Source: Fodinibius sp051746985
GTDB taxonomy: Bacteria; Bacteroidota; Rhodothermia; Balneolales; Balneolaceae
Assembly: GCA_051746985.1 (NCBI GenBank)
Contig: JBNJFP010000032.1
Location: 1-34,145 of the forward strand
DNA: 34,145 bases
Reading direction: 5' to 3'
Positions 15,885 through 21,763 of the stretch are shown in pieces. The notes beneath the pieces were generated by a model. The model was not told the origin of the DNA. It made no database searches and saw nothing but the letters and a program-made list of their open reading frames with translations. The translations under genes were made by a program, and so were the position numbers. Numbering within the stretch: position 1 is the stretch's first letter; each line of letters begins with the position of its first letter.

Positions 15885-18299
15885 TTAAATATCAATCACC
15901 ACTCCCAGAGTAGGTAAAACGGAGGTGTTGTCAACATTTTCTATTTCAACGATTTCACGCGGTGTGGCTACTGATCCATCCTCATTGCGACGAAGTCCGT
16001 ACTCTGGAGTACTGGGAAGTTCATTAAAGAGTACATTTTGAACATCCAGATAGAGATTCAGCGACCACTTCGGGAAGTTCCATTTTTTATCAATGCGGAT
16101 GTCAAGAGAGTTAAAGGGATCTAAGCGCTGATCTCCCAATCCGGAATAATCGAATTGCAAATCGGGATAGTTATTTAGGCTGGCGTCTCGATCAATGGGT
16201 GCATAAGGAGAACCACCAAGTATTCGGAGCCGCGTACCAATTTCCCAGTTATTAGGTAGTTTATATCCGCCTGTAAAGGTGAGCAGGTGCCGGTTATCCC
16301 ACAGTGAGGGCAAGTATTGATTTTGATCAAATCCAGAAAATTCGCTCCAGTAAAGCGTATAAGCTAAAATGGCGTAAAAGTTTTTCTGCAGTTTTTGTTG
16401 GAAGGAAACTTCTGCTCCATAGGCTCTTCCCTTGCCTACACTTTTAATTTTTTCATTGCCAAAAACTTCAAAGCCGCCCCCGAGGTTTGCCAGCGAAACG
16501 CTGTCTGCTACCGAAACCGGATAGTTCCTGTATTGCTTTAAAAACCCTTCTACTGAAAGCTGGGTGGATTTCCTGGGACTAAATGTAATGCCCGCCACAT
16601 AATGATTACTCTGGATATAGCCACTGTCTTTATTGAAGAAATTGCTGTTCGTATCTTGATAACCCAGTATGGTATTAGGAGGAATTTTATAATAACGTCC
16701 TACAGTAGCGTTGATTTTCCATTTGTTTTCGGGATCCAATCCGTATGATAATGCCAGTCGCGGGGAGAGAGTTTGCCAAAGCTTATTCCCATTTTTCGTG
16801 AAAGTGTTACCATCAGATCGAACTCCAAGGGAGGTTTTGAATCGACCGTTGAACCACTCATTGCTAACTTGGGCAAAAAGGCCGTACGTCAGAAAGTTGA
16901 GGTTTGTATCAAAATCAGTATCGTCAGAAACCCTGAAAGTGCTGGTGTTATAACGGTTGTATTCAGTTCTAACCCCTGCGCTAACGGTCCAGGTGTCAAT
17001 AAATCGGTTGTATTCACTTTTTAAAGCGGTGAGCCATTCTTGTGAATCGGTATTTAAAATTAAGCCTTCTTGTTGTTCATTATCACGATAGCGGCTAAAC
17101 TGATTATTAAAGCCAGTAGTTCGTACGGTTGTTTTGATATTGCCCTCTTTTTCTTTGAACCGTCTGGTCCAGTTTAATCCATGCGTTGTACTCCATTGGG
17201 ATATAACCGGAACCTGATCGAGTGTCGCTTGTTGTTCAGCGGTAATATCTTCGGGTTTGTTGATTTTGAAATTGTCGATGGAGCCGACTCCAATCAGCTT
17301 AAATTCATTGTATTCATCAGATTGATGGTTAATCTTGTATTGATAATCCCAATAGTCGGGCAGAAAAGGGAGGCCAATAAAATCAAAAAGTAATTGTAAA
17401 TAGGATCGCCGGATTGATGCAATAAACGTAGTGTTAGAATAGGCCTCGTCATCATTTTTAAAGAGTGGACCTTCTGCTGTTATAGCTGCTTCACTTGCTC
17501 CAACACGAAGATTAGCCTGGTACTCGCTGGCATTACCGTTCCGCTGGTCAAATTGCAGGACTCCAGAAAGCGCATTGTTGTAACGGGCGTTAAAAGAGCT
17601 GCTGCTTAAGTTGAACCCTTCAAAAAAAGAGACATTTAGTAGTCCGACCGGACCGCCGGCACTGCCCTGGGTAGCAAAGTGGTTAATGACCGGAATTTCA
17701 ATTTCGTCAAGATAGTACACGTTTTCGCTTGGAGCCCCGCCACGAATAATGACATCGTTTCTAAATCCGGCAATAGTCCCCGAAACGCCCGGTAACGATT
17801 GTACTACTTTGGCAATATCATTATTTCCGCCCGGGTATGATTCAATTTCAACCTGACTTAATTCTTTTCGGGAAAGGGGGCTTTCTACAGGATTTTGAAA
17901 GGGATCGGGGCCAACCGTAATTTCATCGAGTTGTTGCGTTGATGGTGTTAGCTGGGCATTGATGTCGGGATTACCCCCGGATTTAATAACAACATTGTAT
18001 TTTGTGACGGGCTGATATCCTACGAAGCTGAAGGTTAAAGTGTATGTCTTTGGGGGAATATTTTCGATCCGATAGTACCCATTTTCGTCAGTGGCAGTGC
18101 CTTTGTTTGTTCCCTCTAACTGTACTGTTGCCCCTGGTAAAGTTTCTCCGGTTTTGGCATCCGTGACATAACCCGTAATCGCACCGGTGGATTGTCCCCA
18201 AACGGCGCTTGAAAACAAAAGAAATACTATTATGGTTAGAGTAGCACTGTTTTTATAGAAGGGTATTCTTGATAAGTTGAGAAGCATATGTTGTAGCAA
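15885..18299 (-). CDS. TonB-dependent outer-membrane receptor with CarboxypepD_reg-like domain
   Basis: An 804-aa beta-barrel transporter. A signal peptide (about 1-35, ending SAVWGQ) is followed by a CarboxypepD_reg-like domain (about 38-115; TGYVTDAKTGETLPGATVQL, with a GYYRIENIPPKTYTL turn), a plug (about 135-240; NDIAKVVQSLPGVSG, DVIIRGGAPSENVYYLD) and a barrel of alternating aromatic strands to the end. This is the usual Bacteroidota architecture, but there is no SusD partner and no SusC-type length (about 1000 aa), so it is closer to siderophore or small-ligand receptors. The C-terminus is VVIDI rather than an aromatic ending. A second ATG at codon 5 could also be the start. It is followed upstream by the tRNA operon terminator, so it has its own promoter, which I could not pinpoint. 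Confidence 0.9.
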   Translation of the reverse strand: MLQHMLLNLSRIPFYKNSATLTIIVFLLFSSAVWGQSTGAITGYVTDAKTGETLPGATVQLEGTNKGTATDENGYYRIENIPPKTYTLTFSFVGYQPVTKYNVVIKSGGNPDINAQLTPSTQQLDEITVGPDPFQNPVESPLSRKELSQVEIESYPGGNNDIAKVVQSLPGVSGTIAGFRNDVIIRGGAPSENVYYLDEIEIPVINHFATQGSAGGPVGLLNVSFFEGFNLSSSSFNARYNNALSGVLQFDQRNGNASEYQANLRVGASEAAITAEGPLFKNDDEAYSNTTFIASIRRSYLQLLFDFIGLPFLPDYWDYQYKINHQSDEYNEFKLIGVGSIDNFKINKPEDITAEQQATLDQVPVISQWSTTHGLNWTRRFKEKEGNIKTTVRTTGFNNQFSRYRDNEQQEGLILNTDSQEWLTALKSEYNRFIDTWTVSAGVRTEYNRYNTSTFRVSDDTDFDTNLNFLTYGLFAQVSNEWFNGRFKTSLGVRSDGNTFTKNGNKLWQTLSPRLALSYGLDPENKWKINATVGRYYKIPPNTILGYQDTNSNFFNKDSGYIQSNHYVAGITFSPRKSTQLSVEGFLKQYRNYPVSVADSVSLANLGGGFEVFGNEKIKSVGKGRAYGAEVSFQQKLQKNFYAILAYTLYWSEFSGFDQNQYLPSLWDNRHLLTFTGGYKLPNNWEIGTRLRILGGSPYAPIDRDASLNNYPDLQFDYSGLGDQRLDPFNSLDIRIDKKWNFPKWSLNLYLDVQNVLFNELPSTPEYGLRRNEDGSVATPREIVEIENVDNTSVLPTLGVVIDI

Positions 18300-18386
18300 T
18301 TTTGGGGATCTCGATGAGTATATGGGAAGAATTTACAAAATTGAAATACACCAAATATGATCGGTATCGTTCCATGAAACAGGGAA

Positions 18387-18428
18387 TAGAAAAAGCCTCT
18401 GCAAGAAAATTAACCTGCAGAGGCTCAT
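18387..18428 (-). terminator. Rho-independent terminator of the tRNA operon
   Basis: A perfect 10-bp stem, AGCCTCTGCA (18394-18403) with TGCAGAGGCT (18416-18425), encloses a 12-base loop. Reading on the minus strand the stem is followed by TTTTT (18390-18394). It lies just after the last tRNA-Glu. Only its right half is repeated on the far side of the N gap. Confidence 0.8.
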
Positions 18429-18510
18429 TGGTACCGCGTACGGGATTCGAACCCGTGCTACCGCCGTGAAAGGGCGGCGTCCTAAACCCCTAGACGAACG
18501 CGGCATTAAA
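18412..18510. repeat. 99-nt exact direct repeat, left copy (gap edge)
   Basis: These 99 bases, ending immediately before the N run, are identical to 18611-18709, which begins immediately after it. The unit starts inside the terminator stem and ends four bases past the tRNA-Glu. A length of exactly 99 is a standard assembler k-mer size, so this is probably a contig overlap rather than a biological tandem repeat. Confidence 0.85.
18432..18504 (-). tRNA. tRNA-Glu (TTC), copy adjoining gap
   Basis: On the minus strand a 73-nt cloverleaf: acceptor GCCGCGT/ACGCGGT (G1-U72 wobble), D arm with TCTAGGGGTTTAGGA, anticodon stem CCGCC/GGCGG around CTTTCAC giving anticodon TTC, and T loop TTCGAAT. Discriminator A is followed by an encoded CCA (18429-18431). 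It lies directly before the operon terminator. It may be the same locus as the copy at 18631-18703. Confidence 0.9.
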
Positions 18511-18610
18511 NNNNNNNNNNNNNNNNNNNNNNNNNNNNNNNNNNNNNNNNNNNNNNNNNNNNNNNNNNNNNNNNNNNNNNNNNNNNNNNNNNNNNNNNNN
18601 NNNNNNNNNN
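18511..18610. other. Assembly gap of 100 Ns
   Basis: Exactly 100 undetermined bases, the conventional placeholder used by scaffolders, so its real length is unknown and may be zero or negative because both flanks carry the same 99 bases. Open frames running through it are meaningless. Confidence 0.99.
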
Positions 18611-18709
18611 AACCTGCAGAGGCTCATTGGTACCGCGTACGGGATTCGAACCCGTGCTACCGCCGTGAAAGGGCGGCGTCCTAAACCCCTAGACGAACGC
18701 GGCATTAAA
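18611..18709. repeat. 99-nt exact direct repeat, right copy (gap edge)
   Basis: Second copy of the unit at 18412-18510, starting at the first base after the N run. It includes half of the terminator stem (TGCAGAGGCT at 18615-18624) without the other half, which would not be expected from a real tandem duplication of a complete gene with its terminator. Confidence 0.85.
18631..18703 (-). tRNA. tRNA-Glu (TTC), copy on far side of gap
   Basis: Identical in sequence to the copy at 18432-18504, including anticodon TTC and the encoded CCA (18628-18630). As part of the 99-nt overlap it may be a duplicate drawn by the assembler. On the upstream side its flank (ATTAAAATCAGTAAAAA) resembles that of the third copy, showing a real relation between those two. 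Confidence 0.85.
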
Positions 18710-18813
18710 ATCAGTAAAAAAGCTTTGCCAAAATGTGATTCAGCAAAGCTGAAATGAAGGCATCAAGGATACATGATTGCAAGCATTTATACAACCTTAC
18801 TACCAAAAAAATG

Positions 18814-18888
18814 GGAGCCTGATGGGATTTGAACCCACGGCCTCCAGGGCCACAACCTGGCGCTCTAACCAACTGAGCTACAGGCTCC
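18814..18888 (-). tRNA. tRNA-His (GTG)
   Basis: Minus-strand 75-nt cloverleaf with acceptor GAGCCTG/CAGGCTC plus the His-specific extra G(-1) opposite discriminator C73. Anticodon stem CCAGG/CCTGG encloses TTGTGGC, giving anticodon GTG; the T loop is TTCAAAT. No CCA is encoded. It lies between two tRNA-Glu copies in the operon. Confidence 0.93.
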
Positions 18889-18897
18889 GTTTAAAAG

Positions 18898-18970
18898 TAC
18901 CGCGTACGGGATTCGAACCCGTGCTACCGCCGTGAAAGGGCGGCGTCCTAAACCCCTAGACGAACGCGGC
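18898..18970 (-). tRNA. tRNA-Glu (TTC), upstream copy
   Basis: The 73-nt body is identical to the two copies near the gap, with anticodon TTC in CTTTCAC. The 3' flank differs: discriminator A is followed by CTT, so CCA is not encoded here. This copy lies well inside a contig and is therefore certain. Confidence 0.93.
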
Positions 18971-19001
18971 ATTAAATCAGTAAAGTAAACAACTCCTTCT
19001 G

Positions 19002-19072
19002 AGGCGACGGGCGGGATCGAACCGCCGTAGGAGGTTTTGCAGACCTCTGCCTGACCACTCGGCCACGTCGCC
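19002..19072 (-). tRNA. tRNA-Cys (GCA)
   Basis: Minus-strand 71-nt cloverleaf: acceptor GGCGACG/CGTCGCC, discriminator U73 (the tRNA-Cys identity base), anticodon stem GAGGT/ACCTC around CTGCAAA giving GCA, T loop TTCGATC. No encoded CCA. Spacer to the tRNA-Glu is 31 bases. Confidence 0.93.
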
Positions 19073-19089
19073 TTTAAAAGCTTTTCTTG

Positions 19090-19164
19090 TACGCCCGACA
19101 GGACTCGAACCTGTAACCTACTCCTTAGAAGGGAGTTGCTCTAATCCAGTTGAGCTACGGGCGC
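19090..19164 (-). tRNA. tRNA-Arg (TCT)
   Basis: Minus-strand 75-nt cloverleaf: acceptor GCGCCCG/CGGGCGT (G-U at the end pair), D arm GCTCAACTGGATTAGAGC, anticodon stem ACTCC/GGAGT around CTTCTAA giving TCT (reads AGA/AGG), T arm ACAGG/CCTGT. No encoded CCA. Confidence 0.93.
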
Positions 19165-19316
19165 GCTAACTCAAAGGCAAATTAACAAATCAATACGTCA
19201 AAAATGCAATTTCATAAACGATTGATGTAATTTGAAACTGCTTAATGGTCTGGGATATCCCGATTGATTGGGACGACCCTTCTCAAAGTCATAAATCAAA
19301 AATATGACTTTTTTTG

Positions 19317-19390
19317 TCGGGGAGACAGGATTTGAACCTGCGACCCTTCGCTCCCAAAGCGAATGCGCTACCGGACTGCGCTACTCCCCG
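19317..19390 (-). tRNA. tRNA-Pro (TGG)
   Basis: Minus-strand 74-nt cloverleaf, first gene of the operon: acceptor CGGGGAG/CTCCCCG with the C1-G72 pair typical of bacterial tRNA-Pro, anticodon stem TTCGC/GCGAA around TTTGGGA giving TGG, T loop TTCAAAT. No encoded CCA. A 152-base spacer separates it from tRNA-Arg; I see nothing else in that spacer. Confidence 0.93.
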
Positions 19391-19404
19391 TTTCAGAAAG
19401 ATGT

Positions 19405-19435
19405 CAAATATAAGGGACTTTGCTTCTGAAATCAA
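19405..19435 (-). promoter_or_regulatory. Promoter of the tRNA operon (Bacteroidota type)
   Basis: Minus strand TTG (19433-19435), exactly 20 bases, then TATATTTG (19405-19412), matching the -33/-7 consensus TTG...TAnnTTTG of the Bacteroidota primary sigma factor. The -7 box ends 14 bases before the first base of tRNA-Pro, consistent with transcription starting just ahead of the tRNA. Confidence 0.7.
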
Positions 19436-19455
19436 TTACAATTACCAATGAATTT

Positions 19456-20415
19456 TTATTCTTTTTGGTTGCTCCACCACTCGCTAATAAAGCCGATTCC
19501 ATACCCGCTGAGCTGGATAAATGCTGCGGCTGCACTTAATAGCCCAATATAAAAACTTTTGTTGTTTTGGGAGGCATGAAAAAAGATGAGCGAAAAGAAA
19601 AGAATTAGTGGAATAAGAAATATCTTAAAGAGGGTAAAGTTCCAAAATGGTAGTGCAAATAGAAATAATAAACCTAAAACGAATAGAGAGGGAAGGGTAT
19701 GAATTAATTTTATTTCTCCTGGATGAAATCGGTTGATGTTAATACGTGCCCTGCCAAAAAAGTGAAGTTGATTAAAGAATTTTTTGAAACTTGTGCGTCG
19801 CTTGTGATATACATAGGCATCGGGGATTAAGCCTGTTTTAAATCCATGCTTAATAATACGGATGCTGAATTCAATATCTTCTCCTTTGCGGGTTATGCGA
19901 TACCCGCCCGTTTTTTCAAATACCTCTCTTGAAATGCCCATATTAAAGCTTCGCGGATGAAAAGTGCCGGCATGAGTCTTGTTTCCGCGGATGCCTCCGG
20001 TGGTAAAAGGGGAGGTCATTACATAGCTTATTGCTTTTTGGATGGGAGTAAAACTTTCGTGCTCACGGTCGGGTCCGCCGTAGGCATCCAGATCATGCTC
20101 TTGAAGATAGTTGTTCACGGTTTCAAAATAATGGGAGGGAATCAGGCAGTCAGAATCAAAAACAATAAAGTAGTCGCCGTTCGCCCGTTTAAATCCATAA
20201 TTTCTACTAAAACCCTGCCCTGAATTTTCCTTAAAGTAGTACTTAATATTCAGCTGATCTGAGTATCGTTCGACAATACTTTCGCAACGGTCTTCGGATC
20301 CATCCTCAATAATAAGTACTTCAAAATTTTGATAGCTTTGTTTCGTTAAGGAATTCAAAAGTTCATCCACTTCATGTGGACGATTATAGACGGGAATTAT
20401 GATTGAAAAAAACAT
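19456..20415 (-). CDS. Family 2 glycosyltransferase, membrane-anchored
   Basis: A 319-aa enzyme if started at ATG 20413-20415, which places MFFSIIIPVYNRP at the beginning as in typical GT2 proteins; an upstream in-frame start at 20445 would add ten residues. The GT-A domain shows IIEDGSEDR (nucleotide site), VFDSDCLIP (DxD metal site), GGPDREHESF and later GEDIEFSIRI, where ED is the usual catalytic-base motif. The C-terminal third has three helices (LFVLGLLFLFALPFWNF, IFLIPLILFFSLIFF, IGLLSAAAAFIQLSGYGIGF). It probably adds a sugar to a membrane-bound acceptor for a surface glycan. It is a single gene between the tRNA operon and a divergent secreted-protein gene; donor and acceptor are unknown. 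Confidence 0.85.
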   Translation of the reverse strand: MFFSIIIPVYNRPHEVDELLNSLTKQSYQNFEVLIIEDGSEDRCESIVERYSDQLNIKYYFKENSGQGFSRNYGFKRANGDYFIVFDSDCLIPSHYFETVNNYLQEHDLDAYGGPDREHESFTPIQKAISYVMTSPFTTGGIRGNKTHAGTFHPRSFNMGISREVFEKTGGYRITRKGEDIEFSIRIIKHGFKTGLIPDAYVYHKRRTSFKKFFNQLHFFGRARININRFHPGEIKLIHTLPSLFVLGLLFLFALPFWNFTLFKIFLIPLILFFSLIFFHASQNNKSFYIGLLSAAAAFIQLSGYGIGFISEWWSNQKE

Positions 20416-20442
20416 GTATTCTGCTAATAATTTTAAATGGGT

Positions 20443-20450
20443 CAAATCTA
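20443..20450 (-). promoter_or_regulatory. Possible -7 box for the GT2 gene
   Basis: TAGATTTG on the minus strand fits TAnnTTTG and lies 28 bases before the preferred start. No TTG is found at the usual distance upstream, so the call is weak. Confidence 0.25.
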
Positions 20451-20531
20451 CAAATAATATTGCGGAATTTTAGGTTTATGCAGATGAAACTGTGATAAAT
20501 TATCCCGTTCTTTAGGCATTAATTTTAATAG

Positions 20532-21671
20532 GTGAATAATATCCATTTTATGTTTGCTACGCTTTTACGGACGTTTGTATTTCTTTTGTTTCCGGCCGTG
20601 TTGTTCGGACAATCATTAACTTTATCAGAAACTGAGGAAACAGCAGGAAACAGTTCTTCCGATTTTCTGATGGCTGAAGGCCAGATTTCGATTGATGATC
20701 AAACCATTCAGTTTTCCGGTACTGACAATCAGGTAAGCTATGATGTATTTGGTATTTCTGCAGATAGATCGTTGGTGGCGGCCCTACAATGGGATGGAGA
20801 AGAAGGGGGGGAGATCTCTCTATTTAATTCCAGCGGTGTGGAGCTGCTTTCCTTTGAAACTATTTCTATTGCCGATGAGGCTTCGTTTGGATTGTATCCT
20901 TTTAGTAACGGGAGTACCATACTGCGTGATAAGATTGCCAATTTTACCTTTTATGACAGTTTTGGTGAAGTGCTAACAAGCATGTCAAGCAGTAGTCAAA
21001 GTGAGGAGGGGGAAGCCATTTCGGAAGTAGCGATGAGTGAAAATGGACAAACAGTGGTTGTTTATAATCCTAAAATAAAACGCGATGGCCAGTTGGGATC
21101 AAAGGCTCAAGTTAAGGCTGGCGAAGATGAGTTTATAGATATTTTTGGCAGCAGTGATCGATATTTGAAAGATATGACCCTTTCTGATGATGGCAGTTTG
21201 ATTGTGGCTATAACCGCCAGCGAAGGGGCCAATGATGAGGTATTGGTTATGGACAAGTATGGCAATGAGCTTAATACACTTTCGGCCGAGGAGGATTTGC
21301 AAGGTGCAGCTTTGTCAAATGATTTGAACTATCTTACGTTATATTCGGGCGGAAGAGTTATGGTTTATTCTACTTTGGAGGGGGAAAGCCTGGGAGCGAC
21401 CAGCGTGAGCTCTCCCATAAAAGTGGCTAATTATTTTCCTGAAGATAATACGATTGTGGTACTTACCGGCAATTATTCTGATCAATCGAATATACTCAAT
21501 AGTGCTACATTTAGGGCGATTAATCTCGAACAGCGGTCGATAGCAAGTGAAGAATATTCAGCACCTCTTGGATTTAATGATTCAATAAGTGCTAAAATTA
21601 TCCGAAATGCTTCCAATAGTTATCAATTAAAAGGTGTCAGCAAGGAGCTGGACATAAGCGTTCGTTTTTAA
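20532..21671 (+). CDS. Secreted beta-rich protein of unknown function, propeller-like
   Basis: I do not recognise a named family. The 379-aa product (GTG 20532; ATG 20550 is an equally good start) has a signal peptide ending about LFPAVLFGQ. The mature part is made of repeated segments with the rhythm of WD40/YVTN-type blades: MSENGQTVVVYNP, LSDDGSLIVAITASE, LSNDLNYLTLYSGG, each following a small hydrophobic strand, and GDSEV/DxYGNEL-like turns (VMDKYGNELNTL, FYDSFGEVLTSM, LFNSSGVELLSF). Four to six such units fit the length. It is Ser/Glu-rich, with no catalytic motif and no lipobox. It is divergent from the GT2 gene and convergent with clpC, with a bidirectional terminator between. A periplasmic sensor or binding role is only inference. 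Confidence 0.7.
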   Translation: MNNIHFMFATLLRTFVFLLFPAVLFGQSLTLSETEETAGNSSSDFLMAEGQISIDDQTIQFSGTDNQVSYDVFGISADRSLVAALQWDGEEGGEISLFNSSGVELLSFETISIADEASFGLYPFSNGSTILRDKIANFTFYDSFGEVLTSMSSSSQSEEGEAISEVAMSENGQTVVVYNPKIKRDGQLGSKAQVKAGEDEFIDIFGSSDRYLKDMTLSDDGSLIVAITASEGANDEVLVMDKYGNELNTLSAEEDLQGAALSNDLNYLTLYSGGRVMVYSTLEGESLGATSVSSPIKVANYFPEDNTIVVLTGNYSDQSNILNSATFRAINLEQRSIASEEYSAPLGFNDSISAKIIRNASNSYQLKGVSKELDISVRF

Positions 21672-21701
21672 GGGATTATCTCCTGATTATTGCACTTTAT
21701 C

Positions 21702-21739
21702 AAAAAAAGCCTGACAGAAATTAATCTGCCAGGCTTTTA
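21702..21739. terminator. Bidirectional terminator between the secreted-protein gene and clpC
   Basis: An 11-bp stem, AGCCTGACAGA (21708-21718) with TCTGCCAGGCT (21725-21735), carries one mismatch on the plus strand that becomes a G-U pair on the minus strand. It is followed by seven Ts on the minus strand (serving clpC) and four Ts on the plus strand. Confidence 0.75.
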
Positions 21740-21763
21740 ATTTGTTAAATATTTGAACGAAGG

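Noticed and set aside
18466..18705. Open frames on both strands through the N run
   Set aside because: They consist of undetermined bases and tRNA-Glu sequence, so they are not genes.
18412..18970. Repeated tRNA-Glu units as a possible CRISPR or satellite
   Set aside because: The repeats are complete tRNA cloverleaves with an assembly gap between them; there is no short-repeat/spacer pattern.
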